From positions 18,465 to 82,464 of the forward strand of contig NZ_BOOK01000052.1 of the NCBI RefSeq assembly GCF_016863195.1: 64,000 nucleotides of DNA, in the 5' to 3' direction. Under the pieces are notes generated by a model. That model was not told the DNA's origin, ran no database searches, and was given only the letters and a program-made list of their open reading frames with translations. Positions 9,038 to 18,827 of this stretch are shown here, in pieces. The position numbers and the translations under genes were made by a program. Each line of letters begins with the position of its first letter. Position 1 is the first letter of the stretch. This DNA is from Paraplanobispora takensis (GTDB lineage: Bacteria; Actinomycetota; Actinomycetes; Streptosporangiales; Streptosporangiaceae).

Positions 9038-10029
9038 GCCGCAGCACCCGCCATTCCCGCCCGCGTGCGCGGATCGACCACGACGTAGACGATGTCGATG
9101 ATGAAGTTGGCGATCAGCACGCCGAGCACGATGAACAGGAACGCGCCCTGCAGCAGGAAGAAGTCCTGGTTCTGGATCGCCTTGAGGATGAGGCTGCCGA
9201 GACCGGGATAGGAGAAGACGATCTCGGTCACCAGCGCCCCGGCCACCAGCACGCCCAGCTGCAGCGCCAGGCCGGTGATCTGCGGCAGCACCGCGTTCCT
9301 GAAGGCGTAGCGGCGGATCAGCCGCTGCGGCGCCCCGAGCGCGGCCAGGTAGTTCGAGTAGTCCGACTCCAGCTCATAGATGATCATGTTGCGCATGCCG
9401 ATCGCCCAGCCGCCGAGCGCCACCAGGAACAGCGAGCTGAACGGCAGCACCCAGTGGTGCAGCAGGTCGAGGATGAAGTCCCACGACCAGCTGGGCTGCA
9501 TGGAGAAGCTGTAGCCGCCGGCGACCGGGAACCACCCCGCCACCACGCCCAGCCCCCAGGCCAGGAGCACCGCCAGCCACATGTACGGCATCGCCGTCAG
9601 GACGTAACCGACCGGCAGGAGGGTGTTGTCCAGCACCTTGCGCCGGGCGGCGTAGGCCCCGAACCAGTTGCCCACGACCCAGCTGAGCAGCACCGAGGGG
9701 ATCATCAGCCCCAGCGTGTACGGCACGGCGCCCAGGATGACCTCGCTGACCGGGGTGGGGAACACCCAGATGCTGATGCCGAAGTCGCCCTGGAACAGGG
9801 CCGCCCAGAAGTTGACGTACTGCTTCCACAGCGGCTGGTCGAAGCCGAAGAGGTTGGTGTAGTAGACCCGCATGGTCTCCGCGGCGGCGGGGTTGCTCGC
9901 CCCCGTCCTGGCCACCATGCTCGAGACGGGATCGCCCGGCATGAACCGCGGGATCATCCAGTTGACCGTGACGGCGACGAAGAACGTCAGCCCGTAGACC
10001 AGAAGTTTCCGGCCGAAGTAACGACGCAC
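9034..10029 (-). CDS. ABC transporter permease (DppB-like)
   Basis: Membrane subunit of 331 residues of the Opp/Dpp type, with an N-terminal transmembrane segment (VYGLTFFVAVTVNWMIPRF), the FMPGDP motif, and five further segments. The coupling region is around YLAALGAPQRLIRRYAFRNA. The GTG start has GGAGAG nine bases upstream. The gene is separated from the binding-protein gene by 70 bp that contain a strong hairpin. Confidence 0.92.
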   Translation of the reverse strand: MRRYFGRKLLVYGLTFFVAVTVNWMIPRFMPGDPVSSMVARTGASNPAAAETMRVYYTNLFGFDQPLWKQYVNFWAALFQGDFGISIWVFPTPVSEVILGAVPYTLGLMIPSVLLSWVVGNWFGAYAARRKVLDNTLLPVGYVLTAMPYMWLAVLLAWGLGVVAGWFPVAGGYSFSMQPSWSWDFILDLLHHWVLPFSSLFLVALGGWAIGMRNMIIYELESDYSNYLAALGAPQRLIRRYAFRNAVLPQITGLALQLGVLVAGALVTEIVFSYPGLGSLILKAIQNQDFFLLQGAFLFIVLGVLIANFIIDIVYVVVDPRTRAGMAGAAA

Positions 10030-10049
10030 GAGAAGTCTCTCCAGGAAGG

Positions 10050-10084
10050 CCCCCTCCTCCCCGGTGGGGGAAGGGAGGAGGGGG
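10050..10084 (-). terminator. Intercistronic hairpin after the binding-protein gene
   Basis: Perfect 12-bp inverted repeat CCCCCTCCTCCC / GGGAGGAGGGGG with an 11-nt loop, between the binding-protein stop and the first permease start. It may act as a partial terminator or mRNA 3' stabiliser that keeps binding-protein expression above that of the membrane genes. A similar hairpin occurs at the same place in the maltose-type operon. Confidence 0.6.
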
Positions 10085-10099
10085 CGCGGTGTCAGCCGG

Positions 10100-11857
10100 T
10101 CAGGAGGCGGCCGGCTGCAGCTGCGTCAGCGTCTCGAAGCCGCCGAGCTCGAGCCAGTTGCGCCACATGGTGGGCGCGGTCTTGGGAGCGCCCTCGGCCG
10201 AGGACGGCCAGTTCTTCCAGGCCGCGCCGCTGACCTGCGACCACAGGCCGTTGTACCAGAGCGGGATGATCGGCATCTCCTCCAGGTGGATCTTCTGGAT
10301 CTCGGAGATGACCTTCTTCATGCCCTCGGTGTCGTCGGACTTGACCTGGTCGAGCTGCTGGACCAGCTCCCAGACCTTCTTGTTCTCGTACCGGCCGAAG
10401 TTGACGGTGTTCTGCGTCTTCTGGACCGGCAGCTGGAACATGTAGTCGTAGTAGGTCCACGGGGTGTTCGACAGCTGGCGCTCGTTGTTGATCAGCATGT
10501 CGAAGTCGCCCTTGCTGCGCTTGTCGACCAGGGCGTTGAAGTCGGGGAAGTCGGTGGTGACGTTGATCCCGGACTCCTTCGCGCTGGCGGCGATGACGCG
10601 GATCGACTCCATCCAGTCGGTCCAGCCGGAGGGCACGATGAGGTTCAGGCTGATCTTCGAGCCGTCCTTGTTCTCCACGAACCCGTCACCGTCGCGGTCG
10701 CGGTAGCCCGCGTCCGACAGCAGCTTCTTGGCCTTGGCGGTGTCGAAGGAGAAACCGTTCTGGCTCACGACGGACTGGTCGACGAACTGCTCCCACTGGG
10801 GCAGCAGGCCGGTCGGGCTGGCGGGCTTGACGAGGTTGCCGTAGACGCCCTCGACGATCTTCTTGGTGTCGATCGAGTTGGCCAGCGCCTTGCGGAAGGC
10901 CGGGTCGTCCATCGGCTTCTTGGTGGTGTTCAGCACCAGGAAGGCGGTGTTGGCCGAGAGCATGTACGGCGCCTCGGGATAGTAGGTCGAGATGCCGAAG
11001 TTGCCCTTGACCAGGTTCGCCGCGCCGGGCAGGAAGTTGTTGCTGAGGTCCATGCCCTTCTGCAGCAGCAGGCCCATCGCGACCTCGTTGCTGGAGTTGA
11101 CGATGTCGACGATGTACTTGGGCTTGGGCTCCATCTTGAGCACGGTCTTGCCCCACCAGTCGTCGCGGCGCTGCCAGACGACGCGGTCCTGGTCGTGGCT
11201 CATGTACTTGTAGGCGCCGGTGCCGATCGGGTTCTCGTTCTTGCCGTCCAGCACCTCCTGCTCGGAGCGGCCCTCCCACACGTGCTGGGGCACGATGGCG
11301 CGGCCGTACAGCTGGAAGTCCCACTCCTGGTAGTTGCTCTTGGAGAAGGTGACCTTCACGGTCTGGTCGTCGACCGCCTCGGCCTTCTCGATCCACTCCC
11401 AGATGTTGTGGTACGGGACCGTCTCCATCTTGCCGAGTTCGAGGGTGAAGACGACGTCCTTGGCTGTGAACGGCTTGCCGTCCGACCAGGTGACGCCCTG
11501 GCGGAGCTTGATCTCGTAGGTCTTGTCGTCGCTCCAGGCCCCGCTCTCGGCCAGCCACGGGACGAGCTTGGAGGTGTTCGGGTCGAAGTGGAACAGCGAC
11601 TCGTAGACCAGCCCCTCCGTCCCGGTCGCGTAGTCCCACTCCCGGACCGGGTTGAAGTTGGCCGGCGGGCCCCACTGCGTGCCGCTGGTGTAGAGCGTCT
11701 CGTTGCGGGGCAGCGAGTTGGGGTTGGCCTGGTTGGCGGCGGGTGCGCTGCCCCCCGGCGAGGCCTGGCCGGCGGGCGTCTGCCCACCGGAGGTACAGGC
11801 TGCGGCGAGCAGGCCCGCAGCCAGGAGCGGGATCGTGATCCGCACCCGGTTTCGCAT
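10100..11857 (-). CDS. Solute-binding lipoprotein, SBP_bac_5 type, probable beta-mannoside binding
   Basis: Extracytoplasmic substrate-binding protein of the importer, 585 residues. The signal peptide ends in a lipobox (LLAAAC), so the mature protein should be lipid-anchored at Cys21. A Gly/Pro/Ala/Gln-rich spacer follows, then a two-lobed family 5 (Opp/Dpp) fold with the typical YDYMF and EMPIIPLWYNGLW segments near the C-terminus. ATG is preceded by GGAGGAAGGAGAG. It is the first gene of an eight-gene leftward operon ending in manA. Family 5 proteins bind either peptides or oligosaccharides; the operon content makes a manno- or gluco-oligosaccharide the better guess. Confidence 0.88.
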   Translation of the reverse strand: MRNRVRITIPLLAAGLLAAACTSGGQTPAGQASPGGSAPAANQANPNSLPRNETLYTSGTQWGPPANFNPVREWDYATGTEGLVYESLFHFDPNTSKLVPWLAESGAWSDDKTYEIKLRQGVTWSDGKPFTAKDVVFTLELGKMETVPYHNIWEWIEKAEAVDDQTVKVTFSKSNYQEWDFQLYGRAIVPQHVWEGRSEQEVLDGKNENPIGTGAYKYMSHDQDRVVWQRRDDWWGKTVLKMEPKPKYIVDIVNSSNEVAMGLLLQKGMDLSNNFLPGAANLVKGNFGISTYYPEAPYMLSANTAFLVLNTTKKPMDDPAFRKALANSIDTKKIVEGVYGNLVKPASPTGLLPQWEQFVDQSVVSQNGFSFDTAKAKKLLSDAGYRDRDGDGFVENKDGSKISLNLIVPSGWTDWMESIRVIAASAKESGINVTTDFPDFNALVDKRSKGDFDMLINNERQLSNTPWTYYDYMFQLPVQKTQNTVNFGRYENKKVWELVQQLDQVKSDDTEGMKKVISEIQKIHLEEMPIIPLWYNGLWSQVSGAAWKNWPSSAEGAPKTAPTMWRNWLELGGFETLTQLQPAAS

Positions 11858-11940
11858 CGCGTCTCTCCTTCCTCCGCGCTGTGCGGAGGTCCGAACGTCT
11901 TCACAGACCCCGATGGCGGAGGGTTACGGCCCCGCCTGGC

Positions 11941-11954
11941 TGGGAGCGCTCCCA
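11941..11954. promoter_or_regulatory. Perfect LacI-type operator TGGGAGCGCTCCCA
   Basis: A perfect 14-bp palindrome with a central CG, 84 bases upstream of the binding-protein start. It is identical to the box described for the cellulose-utilisation regulators CebR (Streptomyces) and CelR (Thermobifida). It lies between the importer operon and the divergent LacI gene at 12321, which is its most likely ligand. The rest of the 463-bp gene-free stretch 11858-12320 shows only promoter-like sequence. Confidence 0.8.
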
Positions 11955-12078
11955 TACATGTCGGACGGGGCCGCCCCTGCCCTCATCCGGTCCGCGTCGA
12001 CGCCGACCACCCCCGGAGCGGATGGTCCGGCATCCGCCCCGGTCGTCCACGCTTCCGCTGAACCGGATAAGCACCGTG

Positions 12079-12108
12079 AACGTAAATTCCGCGTGACCGC
12101 GGCGTCAA
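12079..12108 (-). promoter_or_regulatory. Candidate promoter of the mannoside operon
   Basis: Read on the minus strand, TTGACG (12108-12103) is followed after 18 bases by TACGTT (12084-12079), a plausible -35/-10 pair. It would give a leader of roughly 215 nt with the TGGGAGCGCTCCCA operator inside it, so repression would act as a roadblock. A promoter closer to the operator cannot be excluded. Confidence 0.4.
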
Positions 12109-12320
12109 TAGTCGTGACCCGTTCGAGACGTACCGCCCGGCCCGTGCACACTCTCGTGAAAGGTCCATTTTTCCCTCCTGACCACGCCCCGGTCACACTC
12201 AGTGAAAACCCGCCATGTCCAAGCGAGGGTACCCGCCCGGCGCCGCTGTGGAGACCGGACGACGACCAGGTAGTAAGGTCAGGTCGACATGATGGCTAAC
12301 CGGTTCAATCAGGGGGTTCG

Positions 12321-13346
12321 GTGAAGCGACCGACGATCGCCGACATCGCCCGGCGCGCGGGCGTCTCCAAGGTCGCGGTCTCATACGCGCTGAACGACCG
12401 CCCGGGGGTGTCGGAGGCCAAAAGGGCCACGATCAAGGCCATCGCCGAGGAGATCGGCTGGCGGCCCAACAGCGCGGCGCGGGCCCTCAACGGCGCCCAG
12501 GCGCACACCGTCGGCCTGACCGTGTGCCGCCCGGCGCGGATCCTGGGCGTCGAGCCGTTCTTCATGGAGCTGATCAGCGGGATCGAGACCGAGCTGTCGG
12601 CGCACTCCTACGCGCTGATGCTGCAGGTGGTGGCCGACCCCGGTCAGGAGATGGAGGTCTACCGCCGCTGGTGGGGCGAGGGGCGGGTCGACGGCGCGAT
12701 CCTGGTGGACCTGCGCTTCTCCGACCCGCGCATCACCGAGCTGGAGGAGCTGGGCCTGCCGGCCGTCGTGGTGGGCCACCCCTCGGAGTCGGGCTCGCTG
12801 GCGCCGGTCTGGTCCGACGACACCGTGGCCGTGCGCGAGACCGTCCAGTATCTGGCGGCGCTCGGGCACCGCAGGATCGCCAGGGTCGCCGGACTGCCCG
12901 AGCTGGTCCACACCGTCCTGCGCGACCAGGCGTTCACCGCCGTGTGCGGGGAGCTGGGACTGGCCGCGCACACCATCATGCACACCGACTACACCGGCGA
13001 GGAGGGCGCGCGGGCCACCCGGCGGCTGCTCAGCTCCCCCGGGCGGCCGACCGCGATCGTCTACGACAACGACATCATGGCCGTGGCCGGCCTGTCGGTG
13101 GCCCAGGAGATGCGCCTGGAGGTGCCGGCCGAGCTGTCCGTCGTGGCCTGGGACGACTCCCCGCTCTCCCGGGTCGTACGGCCCTCGCTGACCGCGCTGA
13201 CCCGCGACATCCCCGCCTACGGGGCCCACGCCGCGCGGACCCTGCTCTCGCTCATCTCCGGCGAGGAAGAGAAGATCACCGGCTTCGAGGACCAGGCCGC
13301 CCGGCTCGTGCCGCGCGGCAGCACCGCCCCTCCCCCGGCGGCCTGA
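12321..13346 (+). CDS. LacI-family transcriptional regulator of the mannoside operon
   Basis: Sugar-responsive repressor, 341 residues. The N-terminal helix-turn-helix reads TIADIARRAGVSKVAVSYAL (from residue 5), with the hinge helix around NSAARALNG; the periplasmic-binding-like sensor domain fills the rest (FFMELISGIE, VVAWDDSPLS). GTG start after AGGGGG. It is divergent from the importer/mannosidase operon, with the 14-bp operator between them. Its recognition helix differs from that of CebR as I remember it (GRGTVSRVING type), so it reads the same box class but need not be the orthologue. An inducer such as mannobiose or cellobiose is inferred. Confidence 0.9.
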   Translation: MKRPTIADIARRAGVSKVAVSYALNDRPGVSEAKRATIKAIAEEIGWRPNSAARALNGAQAHTVGLTVCRPARILGVEPFFMELISGIETELSAHSYALMLQVVADPGQEMEVYRRWWGEGRVDGAILVDLRFSDPRITELEELGLPAVVVGHPSESGSLAPVWSDDTVAVRETVQYLAALGHRRIARVAGLPELVHTVLRDQAFTAVCGELGLAAHTIMHTDYTGEEGARATRRLLSSPGRPTAIVYDNDIMAVAGLSVAQEMRLEVPAELSVVAWDDSPLSRVVRPSLTALTRDIPAYGAHAARTLLSLISGEEEKITGFEDQAARLVPRGSTAPPPAA

Positions 13347-13391
13347 CCGACCGGCGTGACCCCGGGGGCGGGCCGACCGACCGGCTGGGCC

Positions 13392-14000
13392 TCAGGCGGC
13401 GGTGAGCTTGCCGGCCACGCGGACGACACGGCCGGCCATGTGGTCCAGGGCGGCGTACTGCGCGTCGGTCAGCGGGTCGGTGTTGCTGCCGCCGGTGACG
13501 TGGGAGACGCCGTAGGGGTTGCCGTCGGCGAACTTCAGCGGATCGGTGTAGCCGGGGGCGACGATGACGCCGCCGAAGTGGTGGATGGTGTTGTAGAGCG
13601 CCAGCAGGGTGGACTCCTGCCCGCCGTGGGAGGTCATCGACGCGGTGAACCCGGCGTAGACCTTGTCGGCCAGCAGCCCCTGGGCCCACTGCGGGCCGAG
13701 GGTGTCGAGGAACTGCTTGAGCTGGCTGGAGACGTTGCCGTAGCGGGTGGGCGTGCCGAACAGGACGGCGTCGGCCCAGACGATGTCGTCGGCGGCGGCC
13801 TTCGGCTCGTCCTTGGTGCGGTCGAAGTGCTGGCTCCAGGCCGCGTTGGAGGCGATGGCCTCGGCCGGGGCGAGCTCGGGCACCTGGCGCAGGCGCACCT
13901 CCGCGCCCGCCTTCTGACCGGCCGCCTCCAGGCGTTCGGCCATGGCGTGGAGCGTGCCGGTGGCCGAGTAGTAGATCACTGCGAGTTTGACGCTGCTCAT
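13392..14000 (-). CDS. NAD(P)H:quinone oxidoreductase, WrbA type
   Basis: Flavodoxin-like FMN protein of 202 residues that should reduce quinones by two electrons to avoid semiquinone radicals. The FMN phosphate loop is YYSATGTLHAMAE near the N-terminus. Other WrbA marks are LFGTPTRYGNVSSQLKQFLD, the TSHGGQESTL loop and NPYGVSHVTGG. ATG is preceded by GAGGAG. Convergent with the LacI gene (45 bp between stops); upstream, 211 bp separate it from the divergent pirin gene, a pairing that suggests a redox-stress context. Confidence 0.9.
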   Translation of the reverse strand: MSSVKLAVIYYSATGTLHAMAERLEAAGQKAGAEVRLRQVPELAPAEAIASNAAWSQHFDRTKDEPKAAADDIVWADAVLFGTPTRYGNVSSQLKQFLDTLGPQWAQGLLADKVYAGFTASMTSHGGQESTLLALYNTIHHFGGVIVAPGYTDPLKFADGNPYGVSHVTGGSNTDPLTDAQYAALDHMAGRVVRVAGKLTAA

Positions 14001-14211
14001 GAAGGACGGCTCCTCAGATGTGTCCCGGCGGGATGGCCTCTTGCGTTCCCGATCGGTCGTCCCGGACGTTGTTCCTGCTGGCGGAGGGGGCAAACGGCCG
14101 CCACGGGGCGCTGCGGGTAAACAGTGGGGGAAGATCGGGCCAAGGGGACCGGGCGCGGACCCGGCCGGCGGGCGGGAGTCCCCGGCGGGCCGCGGGGCGT
14201 AGGGTCGGACC

Positions 14212-15189
14212 ATGAGTGATCTCGGCCGGGAGTCCGGCCAGGCGGTGTACGGCTGCACGGTCGCGCAGGAGGCGGAGCCGGAGAGCGTGCTGCTGCCCGG
14301 CCACGACGTGCCGCTCGGCCGTTACACCACGGTGCGCCGGCTGCTGCCGCAACGGCCGCGCCGGATGGTCGGCGCCTGGTGCTTCGTCGACCACTTCGGC
14401 CCCGACGACGTGAGCGGCCGCCCCGGCATGCAGGTGCCACCGCACCCGCACACCGGCCTGCAGACCGTCACCTGGCTGGCCGAGGGCGAGATCATGCACC
14501 GCGACAGCCTGGGCAGCGCCCAGACGATCGTCCCCGGGCAGCTCAACCTGATGACCTCCGGCCACGGCATCTCCCACTCCGAGCAGTCCCCGCCGGACCA
14601 CCCGCCGGGCATGCACGGGGTGCAGCTGTGGATCGCCCTGCCGCAGGAGGCCCGTCACGGTCCGGCGCGTTTCGAGCACCACCCGGTCATGCCGGTGCTG
14701 CGGGAGGGGGAGGCGACCGTCACCGTCGCGGTGGGCGAGCTCGGATCGGCGCGCTCGCCCGCGCTCGTGCACACTCCCCTGGTGGCCGCCGAGATCCTGT
14801 TCGCCGGCCCCGGGCGCTGCCTGCTGCCGGTCGAGCGCGGCTTCGAGACCGCCGTCCTGGTCATGTCCGGCGCCGCGACGGTCGCCGGGACGGCCCTGGA
14901 GCCCGGCGCGCTGCTGTACCTCGGGCGGGGCCGGTCGGAGACGTCCGTCGAGACCGCCGGTCCGGCCCGGCTGTTCCTGATCGGCGGGGAGCCGTTCGAG
15001 GATCCGCTGGTGATGTGGTGGAACTTCGTCGGCCGCTCCCACGAGGAGATCGTGCGGGCGCGCGAGGACTGGATGGGGGGCGACCGCTTCGGCACGGTCT
15101 CCGGCTGCGACGCCGCGCCGCTGCCCGCCCCCGAACTGCCCACCGTCCGGCTGAAGGCACGCGACCGGCACGGCCGGATCATCGGCTGA
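14212..15189 (+). CDS. Pirin family protein (bicupin)
   Basis: A 325-residue bicupin. The N-terminal cupin has the metal-binding pattern HPHTG, then the IMHRDS and GHGISHSEQ segments that supply the second pair of ligands in pirins. The C-terminal cupin (about 175-280) shows no clear metal site. Some bacterial pirins act as quercetin-2,3-dioxygenases and others bind partner enzymes; the substrate here is unknown. No convincing Shine-Dalgarno precedes the ATG, so a short or leaderless transcript is possible. Divergent from the WrbA gene and convergent with the GH13 gene. Confidence 0.88.
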   Translation: MSDLGRESGQAVYGCTVAQEAEPESVLLPGHDVPLGRYTTVRRLLPQRPRRMVGAWCFVDHFGPDDVSGRPGMQVPPHPHTGLQTVTWLAEGEIMHRDSLGSAQTIVPGQLNLMTSGHGISHSEQSPPDHPPGMHGVQLWIALPQEARHGPARFEHHPVMPVLREGEATVTVAVGELGSARSPALVHTPLVAAEILFAGPGRCLLPVERGFETAVLVMSGAATVAGTALEPGALLYLGRGRSETSVETAGPARLFLIGGEPFEDPLVMWWNFVGRSHEEIVRAREDWMGGDRFGTVSGCDAAPLPAPELPTVRLKARDRHGRIIG

Positions 15190-15241
15190 GCACCGTGTCC
15201 GGCCGTGCCGGTCGTCCTGCCCGGGGTTCTCCCGCGGAGGG

Positions 15242-16774
<1,533 letters not shown>

Positions 16775-16832
16775 GCTGAACACAACTCCTTGCTGTAGGT
16801 AAGGGCTGATCTGTAGCGATCGGCTGGAGATA

Positions 16833-17825
16833 TCAGCCCTTGAGGCTTCCGGCGGTCAGGCCGGCCATGATGTGACGCTGGAACAGGAAGAACACGACGA
16901 TGGTCGGCAGGCTCGCGATCACGAGCGAGGCGATGAGCACGTTCTGCGGCATCTGCGACGACAGGCTCGCGATGCCGATGCTCACCGACATCTTCTCGCT
17001 GTCGGTCAGCACCAGCAGCGGCCAGACGAAGTCCCGCCACACCGCGACCACGGTCAGGATGGAGACCACGCCCAGGATCGGTCGGGAGACCGGGATCACG
17101 ATCGACCACAGGATGCGGACGGGGCCCGCGCCGTCGATCTCGGCGGCCTCCAGCAGCTCACGCGGGATCGAGTCGAAGAAGCGCTTGAGCAGGAAGATGT
17201 TGAACCCGTTGGCCGCCGCCGGCAGCCAGATCGCCCACGGCGTGTTGAGCAGGTCCCAGCCCAGCAGCGGCAGGTCCTTGACCGTCAGGTAGGCGGGCAG
17301 CATGATCACCATCGGCGGGATCATGAGCGTGGCCAGCATCAGCGCCAGGACCAGCTTGCCGAGGACCGGCCGGAGCTTGGACAGGGCGTAGGCGGCGGTG
17401 ACGTCGATCGCCAGTGTGAACAGCCACGCCCCGCCGGCGTACAGGGCGGTGTTGCCCAGCAGCAGGCTCAGGTCCATCAGCTCCCACGCCTCGGCGTAGG
17501 CGTCGAGCGTGAACCGCGGCGGCAGGAACGTCGGCGGGATCTGCACCAGGTCCTCGGTGGTCTTCATCGCCCCGGTGACCATCCAGTACAGCGGGAAGAC
17601 GAAGGCCGCGGTGAAGCTCACCACCACCGTGACCAGGACGATCCAGTAGATCACCCGGCCGTGGCGGGAGTTGAGCTGGTGCGGGGAGACGACGGTGCGG
17701 AACTCCTGCCGGATCTTCCGCGGCGTCCGCCGGGCCCTCCGCTCCGGGCGGGCGGCCGCCGAGGCGGGCGGCCCGCTCCTGCCGGGCCGCTTCGGCGACT
17801 CGGGGATGACGGTGAGGTTCGACAT
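16833..17825 (-). CDS. Sugar ABC permease, MalG type
   Basis: Second membrane subunit of a CUT1 importer, 330 residues. A charged, Pro/Arg-rich cytoplasmic tail of about 55 residues precedes six transmembrane segments; the EAA loop reads ELLEAAEIDGAGPVRILW. The C-terminus ends in IMAGLTAGSLKG, as in MalG proteins. ATG overlaps the MalF stop as TGATG. The operon has no ATPase gene, so a shared MsiK-like ATPase encoded elsewhere is expected. Confidence 0.93.
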   Translation of the reverse strand: MSNLTVIPESPKRPGRSGPPASAAARPERRARRTPRKIRQEFRTVVSPHQLNSRHGRVIYWIVLVTVVVSFTAAFVFPLYWMVTGAMKTTEDLVQIPPTFLPPRFTLDAYAEAWELMDLSLLLGNTALYAGGAWLFTLAIDVTAAYALSKLRPVLGKLVLALMLATLMIPPMVIMLPAYLTVKDLPLLGWDLLNTPWAIWLPAAANGFNIFLLKRFFDSIPRELLEAAEIDGAGPVRILWSIVIPVSRPILGVVSILTVVAVWRDFVWPLLVLTDSEKMSVSIGIASLSSQMPQNVLIASLVIASLPTIVVFFLFQRHIMAGLTAGSLKG

Positions 17826-18760
17826 CAGCGCTTGTCCTCCCGCGAGACGCGCAGGTAGATGGCGGAGAAGACCATCAGAACGATCATCAGCATGACGCCG
17901 AGCGCGTTGCCGCCGTTGATGTTGCCGAAGTTGAAGGCGTACTGGTACATGAGGTAGACGACGCTGACCGTGGCGTTCTCCGGGCCGCCGCCGGTGAGCA
18001 GGAAGGGCTCGATGAAGACCTGCATGGTCGCCACGATCTGCAGCAGCAGCATGACCAGCAGGATCAGCTTGGTCTGCGGGATCGTGACGTGCCAGATCCG
18101 CTTGAAGATCCCCGCGCCGTCCAGCTCCGCGGCCTCGTACAGCTCACCGGGGATCGTCTGCAGCGCGGCGAGATAGATCAGCGTGCCGGTGCCGAGGTTC
18201 ATCCAGGTGGAGACGATGACCAGGGAGATGAGCGCGGTGTCGGTGGAGTTCAGCCAGTCCAGGCCGGACAGCCCGAAGAAGCCGAGGACCTGGTTGAACA
18301 GCCCGTACTCCGGCTCGTAGAACCACTGGAACAGCAGCACGCCGACGGCCGGGGGCAGCATCACCGGCACATAGACGACGAAGCGCAGATAGGCCCGCGC
18401 GTGGCGCAGCTCGTTGAGGACGAGCGCGATGACGAACGGCACGCCGTACCCGAAGACCAGGGCGAGCACGGTGAACATCACCGTGTTCTTCCAGGCGGGG
18501 CCGAACGCCGCGTCCTGGAAGACCGTGACGAAGTTCTCCAGCCCCACCCAGATCGGCGGGTCGACGAAGTTCGTCTGCTGGAAGCTGAGCACGACCTCCC
18601 AGATCATGGGGTACCAGGAGAAGAACGCGAAGCAGATCAGTGCCCCGCAGAGGAATCCGTAGGCGGTGATGTTCCGCCGCACCTCGCGCCGCCGCTTGGT
18701 CGCGGGCCGCCCCCGTGATCCCCGCGGGCTCCGCGAGAGGCGCATGCTGGTTGCAGTCAT
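17825..18760 (-). CDS. Sugar ABC permease, MalF type
   Basis: First membrane subunit of the CUT1 importer, 311 residues with six predicted transmembrane segments, starting with ITAYGFLCGALICFAFFSWY. The EAA loop reads ELYEAAELDGAGIFKRIW, followed by the GGGPENATVSVVYLMYQYAF block typical of the family. It is translationally coupled to MalG by a one-base overlap. A strong 15-bp hairpin lies in the 67-bp gap to the binding-protein gene upstream. Confidence 0.93.
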   Translation of the reverse strand: MTATSMRLSRSPRGSRGRPATKRRREVRRNITAYGFLCGALICFAFFSWYPMIWEVVLSFQQTNFVDPPIWVGLENFVTVFQDAAFGPAWKNTVMFTVLALVFGYGVPFVIALVLNELRHARAYLRFVVYVPVMLPPAVGVLLFQWFYEPEYGLFNQVLGFFGLSGLDWLNSTDTALISLVIVSTWMNLGTGTLIYLAALQTIPGELYEAAELDGAGIFKRIWHVTIPQTKLILLVMLLLQIVATMQVFIEPFLLTGGGPENATVSVVYLMYQYAFNFGNINGGNALGVMLMIVLMVFSAIYLRVSREDKR

Positions 18761-18783
18761 CCGTTTTCCGATCTCGACATGAT

Positions 18784-18818
18784 GGCCGGGGGCGGCGGTC
18801 CCGCCGCCGCCCCCGGCC
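18784..18818 (-). terminator. Intercistronic hairpin between malE-like and malF-like genes
   Basis: Perfect 15-bp inverted repeat GGCCGGGGGCGGCGG / CCGCCGCCCCCGGCC with a 5-nt loop, directly after the binding-protein stop. Probably a partial terminator or 3' stabiliser giving more binding protein than permease. Confidence 0.65.
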
Positions 18819-18827
18819 CCTGCGGGG

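Noticed and set aside
14018..14212. A small gene between the WrbA and pirin genes
   Set aside because: Open frames on both strands here have no start-site support and contain only GC-biased composition; the stretch is better read as the divergent promoter region.
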